Origin: Flavobacteriales bacterium
GTDB taxonomy: Bacteria > Bacteroidota > Bacteroidia > NS11-12g > UBA955
Assembly: GCA_947472115.1 (NCBI GenBank)
Contig: CANIZU010000002.1
Span: 1-35,307, forward strand
Length of the DNA stretch: 35,307 bases
Direction of reading: 5' to 3'
Under the pieces are notes generated by a model, which saw nothing but the letters and a program-made list of their open reading frames with translations, was not told where the DNA came from and made no database searches. Within the stretch, counting starts at the first letter, position 1; each line of letters begins with the position of its first letter. Of this stretch, positions 17,154 to 26,326 are shown in pieces. The position numbers and the translations under genes are program-made.

Positions 17154-18547
17154 CAAGAAAAATAAAAGAGTTTCGCATATTCGAGAAACTAACCATTGAA
17201 TCGGCTGCGGCCGAGGGACATAGTATTGGCCGTCACGACGGACAGGTAATTTTTGTAAAATATGCCGCGCCGGGCGATGTGGTGGACGTGCAAATCGTGA
17301 AGAAGAAAAAGAACTTCATGGAGGGCAAGATCATCAAGTTTCATGAGAAATCTGCAATGCGGGTTGATCCTACGTGTAAGTATTTTGGCACATGTGGCGG
17401 TTGCAAATGGCAGCATCTGGGCTATGCGGATCAGTTGGCATTCAAGCAGCAGCAGGTGGTGGATGCGATGGAGCGGATTGGCAAGGTGGAAGGATTTGAG
17501 GTGATGCCTATTTTGGGTAGCGGACAGGTTTATGGGTATCGCAACAAGTTGGAACTGACGTTTGCCGATCGCAGTTGGGTGACGGTGATGCCTGCTGAGG
17601 GTGAGCCTTTTCCAACGGCGTTGGGGTTTCATATGCCGGGAAAATTCGACAAGGTATTGGATATTGAGGCGTGTCATTTGATGCCCGATTACGTGAATTT
17701 GATTCAGCGCGGGGTGAAGGGGTATTGCGAGGCGAATGGGATCGACTTTTTCAACGTGATTAAGCAGGAAGGACAGATGCGAAACATCATGTTCCGATGC
17801 AACCGCGATGGCGAGTGGATGGTTTTGGTATCGTTTCACGAGGAGCGCGATGAGAATGCGGGGCTGATGCAGTACATCGCCGATACTTTTGATAAAATTG
17901 TGTGTTTGGTGTACGTGATCAATCCCAAGCGGAATGATACCTTGCAGGATTTGGAGGTACAGTTGTTTGCGGGTAAGCCCTATTTAACGGAGCGATTGGG
18001 CAACAGAACGTATAAGGTGAGGCCGCAGAGCTTCTTTCAGACCAATACGTTGCAGGCCGAGAATTTGTATGAGATTACCAAGGATTTTGCCGGGTTAACA
18101 GGCGATGAGTTGGTGTATGATTTGTATACGGGAACGGGCAGTATTGCTTTGTTTGTGGCCGATCAAGCGAGGGAAGTTGTGGGTATTGAGTATGTGGAAG
18201 AGGCGATCAAGGATGCCAAGGACAACATGCTGTTGAATGGGGTGGAGAACTGCAAATTTTACGCAGGCGATATGAAGGATATTCTCACGGCAGAGTTCAT
18301 TGCGGAGCACGGAAGACCCGATGTGGTAATCACCGATCCACCGCGCGATGGCATGCATCCGAGTGTGGTTGAGCGATTGCTGGAGGCCAGACCCAAGCGC
18401 ATTGTTTACGTAAGTTGCAATCCAGCGACCCAGGCCCGCGATGCGGCGTTGTTGGATGCTGCGTATCGTTTGGTGAAGGTTCAGCCCGTGGACATGTTCC
18501 CACATACGCATCACGTGGAGAATGTTGGACTCTGGGAGTTGCGGTGA
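17150..18547 (+). CDS. rlmD: 23S rRNA (uracil-C5)-methyltransferase RlmD/RumA family
   Basis: A 465-residue SAM-dependent methyltransferase of the RumA/TrmA group. An N-terminal TRAM-type RNA-binding domain (about 10-65) is followed by a 4Fe-4S site with Cys76, Cys82, Cys85 and Cys175. The SAM motif DLYTGTGSIALF (about 322-333), TDPPRDGMH and the catalytic-cysteine motif YVSCNPATQARD with Cys423 follow. The family methylates U1939 and/or U747 of 23S rRNA; which position is used here cannot be told. It ends the six-gene run that starts at 9759. A divergent copy of its last 15 codons is found about 8.2 kb downstream at 26694-26743, a mark of past recombination at this 3' end. Confidence 0.95.
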   Translation: MTRKIKEFRIFEKLTIESAAAEGHSIGRHDGQVIFVKYAAPGDVVDVQIVKKKKNFMEGKIIKFHEKSAMRVDPTCKYFGTCGGCKWQHLGYADQLAFKQQQVVDAMERIGKVEGFEVMPILGSGQVYGYRNKLELTFADRSWVTVMPAEGEPFPTALGFHMPGKFDKVLDIEACHLMPDYVNLIQRGVKGYCEANGIDFFNVIKQEGQMRNIMFRCNRDGEWMVLVSFHEERDENAGLMQYIADTFDKIVCLVYVINPKRNDTLQDLEVQLFAGKPYLTERLGNRTYKVRPQSFFQTNTLQAENLYEITKDFAGLTGDELVYDLYTGTGSIALFVADQAREVVGIEYVEEAIKDAKDNMLLNGVENCKFYAGDMKDILTAEFIAEHGRPDVVITDPPRDGMHPSVVERLLEARPKRIVYVSCNPATQARDAALLDAAYRLVKVQPVDMFPHTHHVENVGLWELR

Positions 18548-18786
18548 GACTTTGATAGATAAGTAGTCGTAGTAAGTTTTCTTATTTGTATTGGAATCGG
18601 TTTGATTGAAAAAATCGAGTCGTAACTGTGATAATTAGAATGTCAAAGGATTAATCTTCAGTACACTAACTGTCGATGCATCACATTGCCATTGATTTGC
18701 TGAATACCGAAAATAAATACTTGCTTGTTTGGGTTAGGGTAGCTGATGATTGCTTCAGTGTTTGGTGCATTCAAATTGATTTGTTG
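18493..18786. repeat. Left copy of rlmD-3'-end/spacer direct repeat
   Basis: This ~294-base stretch (end of rlmD, noncoding spacer, and the last codons of a minus-strand T9SS gene) recurs in the same orientation at about 26691-26982, offset 8196 bases. By eye, the part after the rlmD stop differs at about 13 of 242 positions. The rlmD part differs more, almost only at third codon positions. The similarity stops abruptly at GTTG (18783-18786). The repeat frames an 8.2-kb accessory block. Confidence 0.9.
18658..18786 (-). pseudogene. 3' remnant of T9SS type A protein gene (homolog of 26854-28512)
   Basis: Read on the minus strand this encodes the last ~42 residues of the protein encoded at 26854-28512, including LQQINLNAPNTEAIISYPN and the ending NVMHRQLVY, with the same stop codon and almost no amino-acid change. 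The rest of the gene is missing: the sequence jumps at GTTG from the coding region to the spacer that precedes a CHU_C gene in the intact arrangement. Relative to the intact copy this is a deletion of about 1563 bases with GTTG at both ends (26979-26982 and 28542-28545), which fits a microhomology-mediated event. Confidence 0.85.
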
Positions 18787-18793
18787 CAAAGAA

Positions 18794-18817
18794 TCAACGC
18801 TTTAAATAAATATTCTT
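18794..18817 (-). pseudogene. Terminal codons of a CHU_C gene
   Basis: The minus strand reads KNIYLKR followed by a stop, matching the KNIYLK ends of the two giant CHU_C proteins encoded at 22570-25905 and 28553-31870. The preceding spacer GTTGCAAAGAATCAA (18783-18797) equals 28542-28556. The similarity ends after about 18817, so only the last codons of a third homolog remain. This 24-base scrap marks a second junction next to the first. Confidence 0.7.
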
Positions 18818-18879
18818 TCTTATTTTTTTGATAATAATGGTACTTGAAACTGTCTTATATTTACCAAAATAAAATTTAT

Positions 18880-21800
18880 ATGTTTGCTGAATTTAGAATT
18901 TTCTTTTCTTTTCTGTTTGGATTAATAGGAGTTTTAGCAAATGCACAACCCAAAGCAGTTCAAAATAATTCAACTCAACCGGCATATTTTATTCCTGATG
19001 AAGGACAATTCAAAGACCCCAAACCGTATTTGTATTTTGTTCAATTAGAAGAAAACGAAATTCAAATTAAGTCCGACGGAATAACTTGGGCTACAAATGT
19101 TTTGGTGCCTAGTAAGCCTTTATTGGGTGGATTAATGACTAAAATAAAAAAATCAAATCAGTCAGAAGAATCAGAGGAAGATAAACCTGCCTTTAAAAAT
19201 CAACAGTCGAAAATTGATTTACATTTTATTGGTTGCAATACCTCTTGCGTTATTATGGAATCAAATAAATCGCCCTTTTATTACTCCTATGGCGATAGAA
19301 CTAATCCTGTATATGGATTTAAGGAATTAAAATTTGTGGATTTTTATCCCAATATTGATTTGATTTATACTGTTGAGGATCAAAATAAGAGTTTTAAATT
19401 TTCTTTTTTATTAAAGTCAGGGGCTGATGTTTCAGCGATTCAATATGAGTATAGGCACAACGGACAGTTGATGCCTGTTTTGGATAAGAACGAATTGACA
19501 ATTGCGTCTTCCTCTTTTAAATTAAGGGAGTATGGCTTATCAATTGGTCCTTTGAATAAGCAAAAGAGCGATGATAGTCTAGCTGTAAAATATCGAATCT
19601 CGAATGGTGTCATTGGATATGCAATTACTGGAAATTCACAGAATTCAGAATTACTCATTGATCCATTCGTAATAAAACTATTGGATTTAACCGGCTCCAT
19701 TGTTGCAGTAAATAATCTAGAAAATATCCTGATTAAGACAGATGTAGATGATTTAGGTAATATTTATGTTTGGGGAGGCGGGGTTTATCCCAATCAACCC
19801 AAGCTAGCGAAGTACACACCCTCTGGTAATTTGATCTGGATTTTCATGGGTGAAATTCCTTCCATGAATTGGTATGCAACATCATACAAAGCTGGTAATC
19901 CTTGGTTATATTATCTTGGCACCTTTGTGTTAGCAAAAGAAACGGGGTATACATTTATTTGCCCGGGCTGTGCATCTGCAAATTTCACAATTATTGGATT
20001 AGATGATTCTGGTTTTGCAACAGGGTTTTCAAATGATACCAAAAATAGTTATTCCACTGAAGGATGGGAAATGTTGTTGAACTGCAAAAATGATATTTTG
20101 TATTATTTCGGTGGGGATTGGGGTTACACGAGTTATTATAAAATGAAACTAGATACCTTGCATCCTAGGATACAAAATTTTGGATTGTTCGGAATGTCAG
20201 CAGCGGCTGTTGATATTACTTCGGCTGTAATGGATGATTCAGGTGATGTTTATTTATTACTAAATGGGGGGTCTAGTAACCCGAAATTAAGGAGTTATGA
20301 ATGGAACAATGTGATTGTTAAAATGCATAATGATACCAGTAGAATTTTTTCTAGAAAAACAGGCTTTGATATCGCGGAGCGAGGTACGCATCCTCTATTT
20401 CCATGGAAAGCCGGTTCAAGAATGGCTTACGGCAATTATGGATTATCCAATAGCAGCAATGATTTAGCAATAGACGATCGTTATGTTTATTATTTTGATG
20501 GCAGGTATATGGCTGCATTCACTAAAGATAGTGGCTTTAGGGTGGGTGCGGATTCCATCAAAGCCTATGGACAATATACCCAAGCGGGCATTGCTGCAGA
20601 TTTAAAACAACATGTATTCTTAGGCGGCGACAGTGCTAAGTTGCATTGTTACACATTCAAAGATTCTATCTTTTCCCTGGATACCATTTTGTATTTAAAT
20701 CCCAAATCCAATCCCAAATCCAATCAGAAAATTCATGATGTAGTCTACTTGACAGCCACCCAAGAAATTGTGGTGATTGGCGACAGTCTTTTGGCAAAAG
20801 TAGAATCCCCCTACAAAACCATCGACTCAAATTATGTGTTCTCATTGTCCTCGCAACGTTTTTGTGGAGATTATGTGGTGGCAAAAATTCTAACCACCCC
20901 TTCCAAGAGCATGTCGTTCCAGTGGCTAGACAGCACAACTGGCAAATTGGTAAGACACGTAGATATCATCAATACAGACTCAGACACTTTGCCCAATCCT
21001 ATAGAAGGCCATGTTTATGTAGTGAAATTAGGAGATGCAAAAAAATGTGAGCGATGGTTATTTCAACATGTTTTTAAGGCCAAAATCCTGAAACCGGACA
21101 CGATAATTCAAAAGTTGTGCGAAGGAGATACCTTTATCGTTTCCAAAAATACGATTACACGAGATTCCATATTTAGCGTAAAACTTAAGACCGCCCATCA
21201 ATGTGATTCGCTGTTGAATTATCAAATAACGTTCTTAAAGAAATCCTCGACCAATCTAGATTTCAATATTTGCAAAGGAGATTTTATTCAAATAGGAAAA
21301 TCCAAATATTTCAGCGCAGGCAATTTCTCTGACACCTTCTCTGCCGCCAATGGCTGCGATTCAATTGTCCATAGTCAAATCAAGGTAAAACCAGATACAA
21401 CGGTGACGCACAATTTCTTGATTTGCAAGAAAGATACCATCGTTGTTGGCAATAGCAAATACTACCAAAGTGGGACCTACCTGGATACATTCATTCGATT
21501 TAATGGTTGTGACTCGGTGATTCAGACGAAAATCACCCTATTGGCCGACACGCTAGTTTATTCAACCGCCAAAATCTGTCTAGGCGATTCCTTCAATTTC
21601 GGAGGGTTGTATGTTAAATCACCGGGAAAATACTCGCATCAGTTTGTGCGCAGCAATGGCTGTGATTCCCTTGTGAATTTAACGCTGCAGGCATTGACAG
21701 ACACCACGGTTTTGTTAAATGCAAAGATCTGCAATGGCGAAACGATAACAATTGGCGCACAGGCATTCAAAAACGCGGGAAGTTATTCAATTCCGCTTCA

Positions 21801-22542
21801 AAGGCAATCGGGATGCGATTCTATCATCAAATTGAACGTAACTGTTTTGCCCACTGCTACATCGAATAAGCGAATTGTATTTTGCAATATTGATTCCTTT
21901 GAATATCGAGGTAAATTTTTCCCGTTGCCATTGAAGATATCGGACACTGTATTGGCACAAAATGGTTGTGATTCTATTTTGAAGATTGATATTGGTAGCA
22001 AATTTGTAAAAGCGGGTATTGCCATTGATACTTCAAATTCACCCACGGTACAATTCTTTAGCACTTCTACCAATGCCAATTTCTGGAAGTGGAATTTCGG
22101 AGATTTAAAATCATCTGTTATAGAAAATCCGTTAAATAATTTCCCTAAATCGCACAATTGGATCGTTTATAAAGTATGTTTAATTGTCAGCGATTCAACG
22201 GGTTGCAGCGATACATTGTGTTTAAACCTACCCATGAAACCCGGAGATTTGTTCTCTATCCCGGAGGGAATATCACCCAACGGCGATGGGGTTAATGATG
22301 TGCTTGAAATTTCTGGCCTCTGGGAATATCCGAATGCAAAGTGGACAATTTTTAACATTTGGGGGCAGGTGCTATTTAAATCTAGTACCACCGAAAATTA
22401 TAAATGGGATGGATTTGCTAGGGATGCGGCAGGCATAACGAATAAGAATGCGCTGTTGCCGGAAGGTGTCTATTATATCATTTTTGATTTTAATGATGGC
22501 AAGAGACCTGCTGTCGTTCAAAACCTATATCTCAAAAAGTAG
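18880..22542 (+). CDS. Giant surface protein: DUF7948-like, GCDS repeats, PKD, CHU_C (type B T9SS) tail
   Basis: A 1220-residue secreted protein. The ATG at 18880 is preferred over an upstream in-frame TTG (18844) because it places the signal peptide (FFSFLFGLIGVLANAQ) at the N-terminus. An N-terminal region with YFIPDEGQF, FYYSYGDR and FYPNIDLIYTV matches the DUF7948-like start of many Bacteroidota adhesins. A propeller-like region follows (VDDLGNIYVWGGG). Six ~50-residue repeats lie at about 745-1040, each with a CxGD-like start and an NGCDSI-like end. A PKD-like domain (about 1041-1120, WNFGD) and a CHU_C tail (IPEGISPNGDGVNDV to the terminal LYLKK) finish it. The tail sends it through T9SS to the cell surface. 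It is the most divergent of three paralogs and faces the next one tail to tail, 27 bases apart. Confidence 0.85.
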   Translation: MFAEFRIFFSFLFGLIGVLANAQPKAVQNNSTQPAYFIPDEGQFKDPKPYLYFVQLEENEIQIKSDGITWATNVLVPSKPLLGGLMTKIKKSNQSEESEEDKPAFKNQQSKIDLHFIGCNTSCVIMESNKSPFYYSYGDRTNPVYGFKELKFVDFYPNIDLIYTVEDQNKSFKFSFLLKSGADVSAIQYEYRHNGQLMPVLDKNELTIASSSFKLREYGLSIGPLNKQKSDDSLAVKYRISNGVIGYAITGNSQNSELLIDPFVIKLLDLTGSIVAVNNLENILIKTDVDDLGNIYVWGGGVYPNQPKLAKYTPSGNLIWIFMGEIPSMNWYATSYKAGNPWLYYLGTFVLAKETGYTFICPGCASANFTIIGLDDSGFATGFSNDTKNSYSTEGWEMLLNCKNDILYYFGGDWGYTSYYKMKLDTLHPRIQNFGLFGMSAAAVDITSAVMDDSGDVYLLLNGGSSNPKLRSYEWNNVIVKMHNDTSRIFSRKTGFDIAERGTHPLFPWKAGSRMAYGNYGLSNSSNDLAIDDRYVYYFDGRYMAAFTKDSGFRVGADSIKAYGQYTQAGIAADLKQHVFLGGDSAKLHCYTFKDSIFSLDTILYLNPKSNPKSNQKIHDVVYLTATQEIVVIGDSLLAKVESPYKTIDSNYVFSLSSQRFCGDYVVAKILTTPSKSMSFQWLDSTTGKLVRHVDIINTDSDTLPNPIEGHVYVVKLGDAKKCERWLFQHVFKAKILKPDTIIQKLCEGDTFIVSKNTITRDSIFSVKLKTAHQCDSLLNYQITFLKKSSTNLDFNICKGDFIQIGKSKYFSAGNFSDTFSAANGCDSIVHSQIKVKPDTTVTHNFLICKKDTIVVGNSKYYQSGTYLDTFIRFNGCDSVIQTKITLLADTLVYSTAKICLGDSFNFGGLYVKSPGKYSHQFVRSNGCDSLVNLTLQALTDTTVLLNAKICNGETITIGAQAFKNAGSYSIPLQRQSGCDSIIKLNVTVLPTATSNKRIVFCNIDSFEYRGKFFPLPLKISDTVLAQNGCDSILKIDIGSKFVKAGIAIDTSNSPTVQFFSTSTNANFWKWNFGDLKSSVIENPLNNFPKSHNWIVYKVCLIVSDSTGCSDTLCLNLPMKPGDLFSIPEGISPNGDGVNDVLEISGLWEYPNAKWTIFNIWGQVLFKSSTTENYKWDGFARDAAGITNKNALLPEGVYYIIFDFNDGKRPAVVQNLYLKK

Positions 22543-22569
22543 ACTTACCCAAAATTAACTTTCTGTACT

Positions 22570-24000
22570 TTACTGCTTCAAATAAATATTCTTTGATAAG
22601 TTGGGGCGATGACCGTCGTTGTAATTGAACACGATGTAGTAAACGCCCTCGGGGAGTAGTTCTGCGGGTTTATTGTTTTGGCTTTGGCCCGATGCGTGAT
22701 TGCGGCCGTCCCACGCGATGTTTTGTTGGGCATTGGATTCAAAGACCACCTGTCCCCAGCGATTAAATATCACCCATGATGCTTTTGGGAAGGCCCAGAG
22801 TCCGGGTATCACCAATGAGTCGTTGAGGCCATCTCCGTTGGGTGAAATGCCTTCCGGGATTTGGATTTCGGCCTCGGGTTTGATGGGTAGGTCCAGACAA
22901 AGCGTGTCATCGCAGCCAAATGAGTCCCTCACCACCAAGCAAACCTTGTAGCTGATCCATAGAAATGATTTGACATAACTGTGCGTGGGACTTTGTATGT
23001 TGCTGCTGTTTAGGTCCCCAAAATCCCACATCCATTGCTTGGCGTTGGTGGTTTTGCCGATGAATTTGAGCGTTGGAAACTGCGAAGAGTCTATCGAAAA
23101 ATCGGACTTAATGTTGTGGCTGATGACCGATAACGTGAACACCGAATCGCAGCCGGTGAAGGCCAATAGCGTATCGCGGAGCGATAATGGCAATGGGTGT
23201 TTTTTGTTTCGGTAGGCAAAGGAATCGGTGTTGCAGAGACTGAGTTGCTGAGATACAAATTGGGGTGAATTGACGGTCAACTGAAGGTTGATTAACGAAT
23301 CACAGCCGTTGGTACGGGCGGTTTTGATTTGGTAGTTTCCCGTGGCAAAAAACGGCAAGTTGTTGAAGCGAAGGGTATCACCCAAGCAAATGGCCGACTT
23401 GATAAAAATGGTGGTGTCGGTGAGGACGGTCAGGCTCGTGTTGACAATGGAATCGCAACCGCGGAAATTGGTGAAGGTATCGGCGTAAGAGCCAGAAATC
23501 CGGTAAGCCCGCGCGCCAACCGTGAAACTATCGCCCCGACAGATTTTCGGATTTAAAAAAGTAAACGAGCGGGGCTTGAAAGTGAGCTTGTACTGAATGA
23601 GGGAGTCGCAGCTGAATTGGTTTTTGAGGGAGTCGGTGAAGGTGGTATCGCGGAAATGTGAGAGTCCATTGTGGAACCAAGTATCAGCGGCACAGAATTG
23701 CAGCGATTGGGGGACGAAATTTTTGGGGTTGGACTGAAGTTGATACCGAGTAAATGCGCCTTTGCAATGAAAATTGCGCTGGATTTTCACGGTGTATTGC
23801 TGTCCGGCGGTGGGGTTAAACAGGGTATCTGAAAAGTGGTTGAGCGAATCGACTTGCTTTACGATTTGTTGGGTTTTGTTATCGGTCCAAACGAATGAAT
23901 ACTTGGAGGCTGAATCGCATTGGGGCAAGGTAACAAAGAGAAAATCATCGCAGGTGGCGGGGCCGTTGGAGTTGAATAACAGGGTGGAATCGATGCTGAA
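22570..24000. repeat. 1.43-kb direct repeat, copy 1 (C-terminal half of giant protein gene)
   Basis: This stretch matches about 28553-29983 at a constant offset of 5983 bases with scattered substitutions and no indel seen at the points checked. It covers the GCDS repeats, PKD-like domain and CHU_C tail. The match breaks off near 24000, inside the reading frame. Same-strand repeats of this length are substrates for homologous recombination. Confidence 0.9.
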
Positions 24001-25905
24001 GTAAGGGTTGGATATTTTGGCAATCAAACTATCCCCGGTAACTATGAGTGTATTGCTGTTGATGTCATATTTCACATCTTGAATGCGACGGCGAGATTTG
24101 GAGATGAGAACTATTTCAGGTTGGGGAGTGAACTTTTTTCCGTCAAAATAAAAAACTTTTATGTTGCTTGAATCGCCGCCAACAAACACGTGATTGCTAT
24201 AATCAACGGTGACACCGGATTGTTGACGTGGGGTATCACAAATTGTTGAATCAACAGCGAGTAATTTTCCGGAATTAGCATGAAATCCGTAGAGGTTTTT
24301 TCCTTCATAGACAAAAATGTAATTTTTATCTGATGCAGTAGCATTCATGCTCCAAATTGGATAATACCGGACAGAAATATTCTTTACACCTGCATATTTT
24401 GCTACATCTCTCCAATTTGTGTAAATTCTTCCGCTAATTAAACGATTTGCGTAACCAGCTAAAAATGAATCAAGGAATATATGGGACCAAATTGAAGAGT
24501 CTAGGCCTTTATTTATTTTTATCAAAGAAGTCTCAATGATGTATGAATTGTTATTGGTTTGGGTGCGTGTTTTATTTCGACCGAATAACACAAATCTATT
24601 TCCGCTGGGGTCTTGGGTAGCATTATTAATTTGATGCTGATTTTCTGGCCATTGCCATTTTTCTGGGTGAGAAAAACGCTGAATTCCCGTGTCAGAAAAT
24701 TTGAGAATTAACTCTTCACTTCCATTGCCACCATAAGAACTCCAAGCATCTGATCCAAACGCAGTGTAGGAATTGTCCGTGCAATTACATAATAATTTAT
24801 CCACTCGGAATCCGTTACGATAGTTAAAATCTAATTTTTTGGTTTTTAGTTGTCTGATAAAATTGTCATAGTTTCCATTAGAATCGAGTCGAATCAGTTT
24901 ATTTCCGTTTAATTCATTGAAATCTTGAGTGATGTAAATTTTGTGTTTACCGGGAGTAACTAGAAAGTTCCCTGCGCCAAACCAATTTGAGTTACTATAC
25001 CAATTAAGACTGTCGATTTTTCCTTGAAAAATCCAATTGAGGGCCCCATGGGTATTGTATTTGGCTATTCTAAATAAGTTATTTTTTCCTGACAAACCAG
25101 AATTCTCTAATCCACATCCGCCATAAACATACACATTGCCCACTTCGTCAAAATCTGCATTGATTCCAGAATTTCTATAGAACGGGTACTTCGTATATTT
25201 TAATGTGTCCATGTTTGTTATTGTATAAACCCATGGGTCTATGTTGTAGGCTTCGTGCAGTTTGTAGGATTGTATTTGAAGTTTTACAGTATCATTTTCG
25301 CGAATAAACCTTAAGGAAACTGGCGTGCCTATTTCGTCGTAAACCTTCCATTCAGTTTGGTTGATGATTAAATATTTGGATATAATTGTGGTCTTGGCCG
25401 TAGAACTCCAAGTAGAGGAATCATCACCAGTAATTTTCCATGAAATATCAGAAATATTGGATCCTTTTTTTAAAATAATAGAGTATTTGAATCCGGAGGC
25501 TATTTCTGGATGTACTTCATATCTAATATCAATATTGGGGTAGAGATTTTGGATGGTAACAGATGCGTAACCATATGCGTTCAATTTGGCCAGACCATAG
25601 CTAAAATAATGTTGGGTTTTACCCTCTACGATGATCGTTGCATTGGGGTTTGTGTTTGTGAAAATTTGAGATATTTGTTTGCTTCCTGCTACACAAGAAA
25701 AACCATTTTTAAATATTTGGATGTCACAATCTTTGTCATTCAATTCAAAATCTGGTGCAGCGGAAAATTCACTATTGGAATTGAATTGACCCTTATTTTC
25801 AATGAAATAATGCAGCGGAAAGGGGTTGGTGTTGACAAACTGTGTTTGGCTTTTTAGTATTGACGCGAGTGTAAAAAAAGTAAGTAGTATTATTTTAACT
25901 CTCAT
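22570..25905 (-). CDS. Giant surface protein: DUF7948-like, GCDS repeats, PKD, CHU_C tail (paralog 2)
   Basis: A 1111-residue secreted protein with signal peptide MRVKIILLTFFTLASILKSQ. The N-terminus has HYFIENKGQF and LYPNIDIRYEV (DUF7948-like), then a propeller-like region with GNVYVYGGCG. Four two-cysteine GCDS repeats occupy about 733-930, a PKD-like domain with WDFGDLNSS about 933-1008, and a CHU_C tail (IPEGISPNGDGLNDS, WVIFNRWGQVVFES, then LLPEGVYYIVFNYNDG) about 1015-1111. From residue ~631 to the end it is about 91% identical, without gaps, to the protein at 28553-31870, while most of the first 630 residues are far less similar. Surface adhesin or sugar-binding function is a family-level guess. 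Its start is only 31 bases from the divergent small secreted protein gene. Confidence 0.85.
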   Translation of the reverse strand: MRVKIILLTFFTLASILKSQTQFVNTNPFPLHYFIENKGQFNSNSEFSAAPDFELNDKDCDIQIFKNGFSCVAGSKQISQIFTNTNPNATIIVEGKTQHYFSYGLAKLNAYGYASVTIQNLYPNIDIRYEVHPEIASGFKYSIILKKGSNISDISWKITGDDSSTWSSTAKTTIISKYLIINQTEWKVYDEIGTPVSLRFIRENDTVKLQIQSYKLHEAYNIDPWVYTITNMDTLKYTKYPFYRNSGINADFDEVGNVYVYGGCGLENSGLSGKNNLFRIAKYNTHGALNWIFQGKIDSLNWYSNSNWFGAGNFLVTPGKHKIYITQDFNELNGNKLIRLDSNGNYDNFIRQLKTKKLDFNYRNGFRVDKLLCNCTDNSYTAFGSDAWSSYGGNGSEELILKFSDTGIQRFSHPEKWQWPENQHQINNATQDPSGNRFVLFGRNKTRTQTNNNSYIIETSLIKINKGLDSSIWSHIFLDSFLAGYANRLISGRIYTNWRDVAKYAGVKNISVRYYPIWSMNATASDKNYIFVYEGKNLYGFHANSGKLLAVDSTICDTPRQQSGVTVDYSNHVFVGGDSSNIKVFYFDGKKFTPQPEIVLISKSRRRIQDVKYDINSNTLIVTGDSLIAKISNPYFSIDSTLLFNSNGPATCDDFLFVTLPQCDSASKYSFVWTDNKTQQIVKQVDSLNHFSDTLFNPTAGQQYTVKIQRNFHCKGAFTRYQLQSNPKNFVPQSLQFCAADTWFHNGLSHFRDTTFTDSLKNQFSCDSLIQYKLTFKPRSFTFLNPKICRGDSFTVGARAYRISGSYADTFTNFRGCDSIVNTSLTVLTDTTIFIKSAICLGDTLRFNNLPFFATGNYQIKTARTNGCDSLINLQLTVNSPQFVSQQLSLCNTDSFAYRNKKHPLPLSLRDTLLAFTGCDSVFTLSVISHNIKSDFSIDSSQFPTLKFIGKTTNAKQWMWDFGDLNSSNIQSPTHSYVKSFLWISYKVCLVVRDSFGCDDTLCLDLPIKPEAEIQIPEGISPNGDGLNDSLVIPGLWAFPKASWVIFNRWGQVVFESNAQQNIAWDGRNHASGQSQNNKPAELLPEGVYYIVFNYNDGHRPNLSKNIYLKQ

Positions 25906-25936
25906 GTTTTTATTTTATGCTTGTTCTACAAATATT

Positions 25937-26326
25937 ATGAAAAATAAGTTCTTGATTTTTATTTTATTACTTTTTGTTCAAGTATGCAGCGCGCAGACAT
26001 TCGAAATCGAAGAACAAAATATGATAGTTCCTTGTACAACGGGTATTTGGCAAGTGAAGGATTCTTCAGGCTCAATACTTGTTTTCGGTTCATTTAAATC
26101 TGGAATCACACCTAGTAATGGTACATGTCATTCTGGAATTCCTCACAGTGTAGTTTTCAATAGTACAGTTTGCACACCTAGTATGGTGACAGTAATTGTT
26201 GGTGGTCCATCTGGTATTGCTGATTGTACATGTGCATCGACCACCTCAACACAGAAAGTTCAATATATTGCAAATGCCAAATCACCGACAGGTAATTGTA
26301 CTATGATGCTGTCAATTATTTATTAA
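25937..26326 (+). CDS. Small six-cysteine secreted protein, unknown function
   Basis: A 129-residue protein from the ATG at 25937; this start is chosen because it begins a clear signal peptide (MKNKFLIFILLLFVQVCSAQ), while the longer in-frame reading overlaps the divergent giant gene. The mature ~109 residues hold six cysteines (in VPCTTG, GTCHSG, TVCTPS, DCTCAS and GNCTMM contexts), enough for three disulfides, and are rich in Ser, Thr and Gly. No T9SS sorting tail, lipobox or known domain is visible. It lies between the giant paralog gene on the left and an orphan CHU_C tail on the right, inside the recombined block. It was not recognised as any family. Confidence 0.6.
   Translation: MKNKFLIFILLLFVQVCSAQTFEIEEQNMIVPCTTGIWQVKDSSGSILVFGSFKSGITPSNGTCHSGIPHSVVFNSTVCTPSMVTVIVGGPSGIADCTCASTTSTQKVQYIANAKSPTGNCTMMLSIIY

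Noticed and set aside
21060..22000. Regularly spaced repeats that might be a CRISPR array
   Set aside because: They are protein-level ~50-residue repeats in an open frame with diverged DNA, not short identical repeats separated by spacers.
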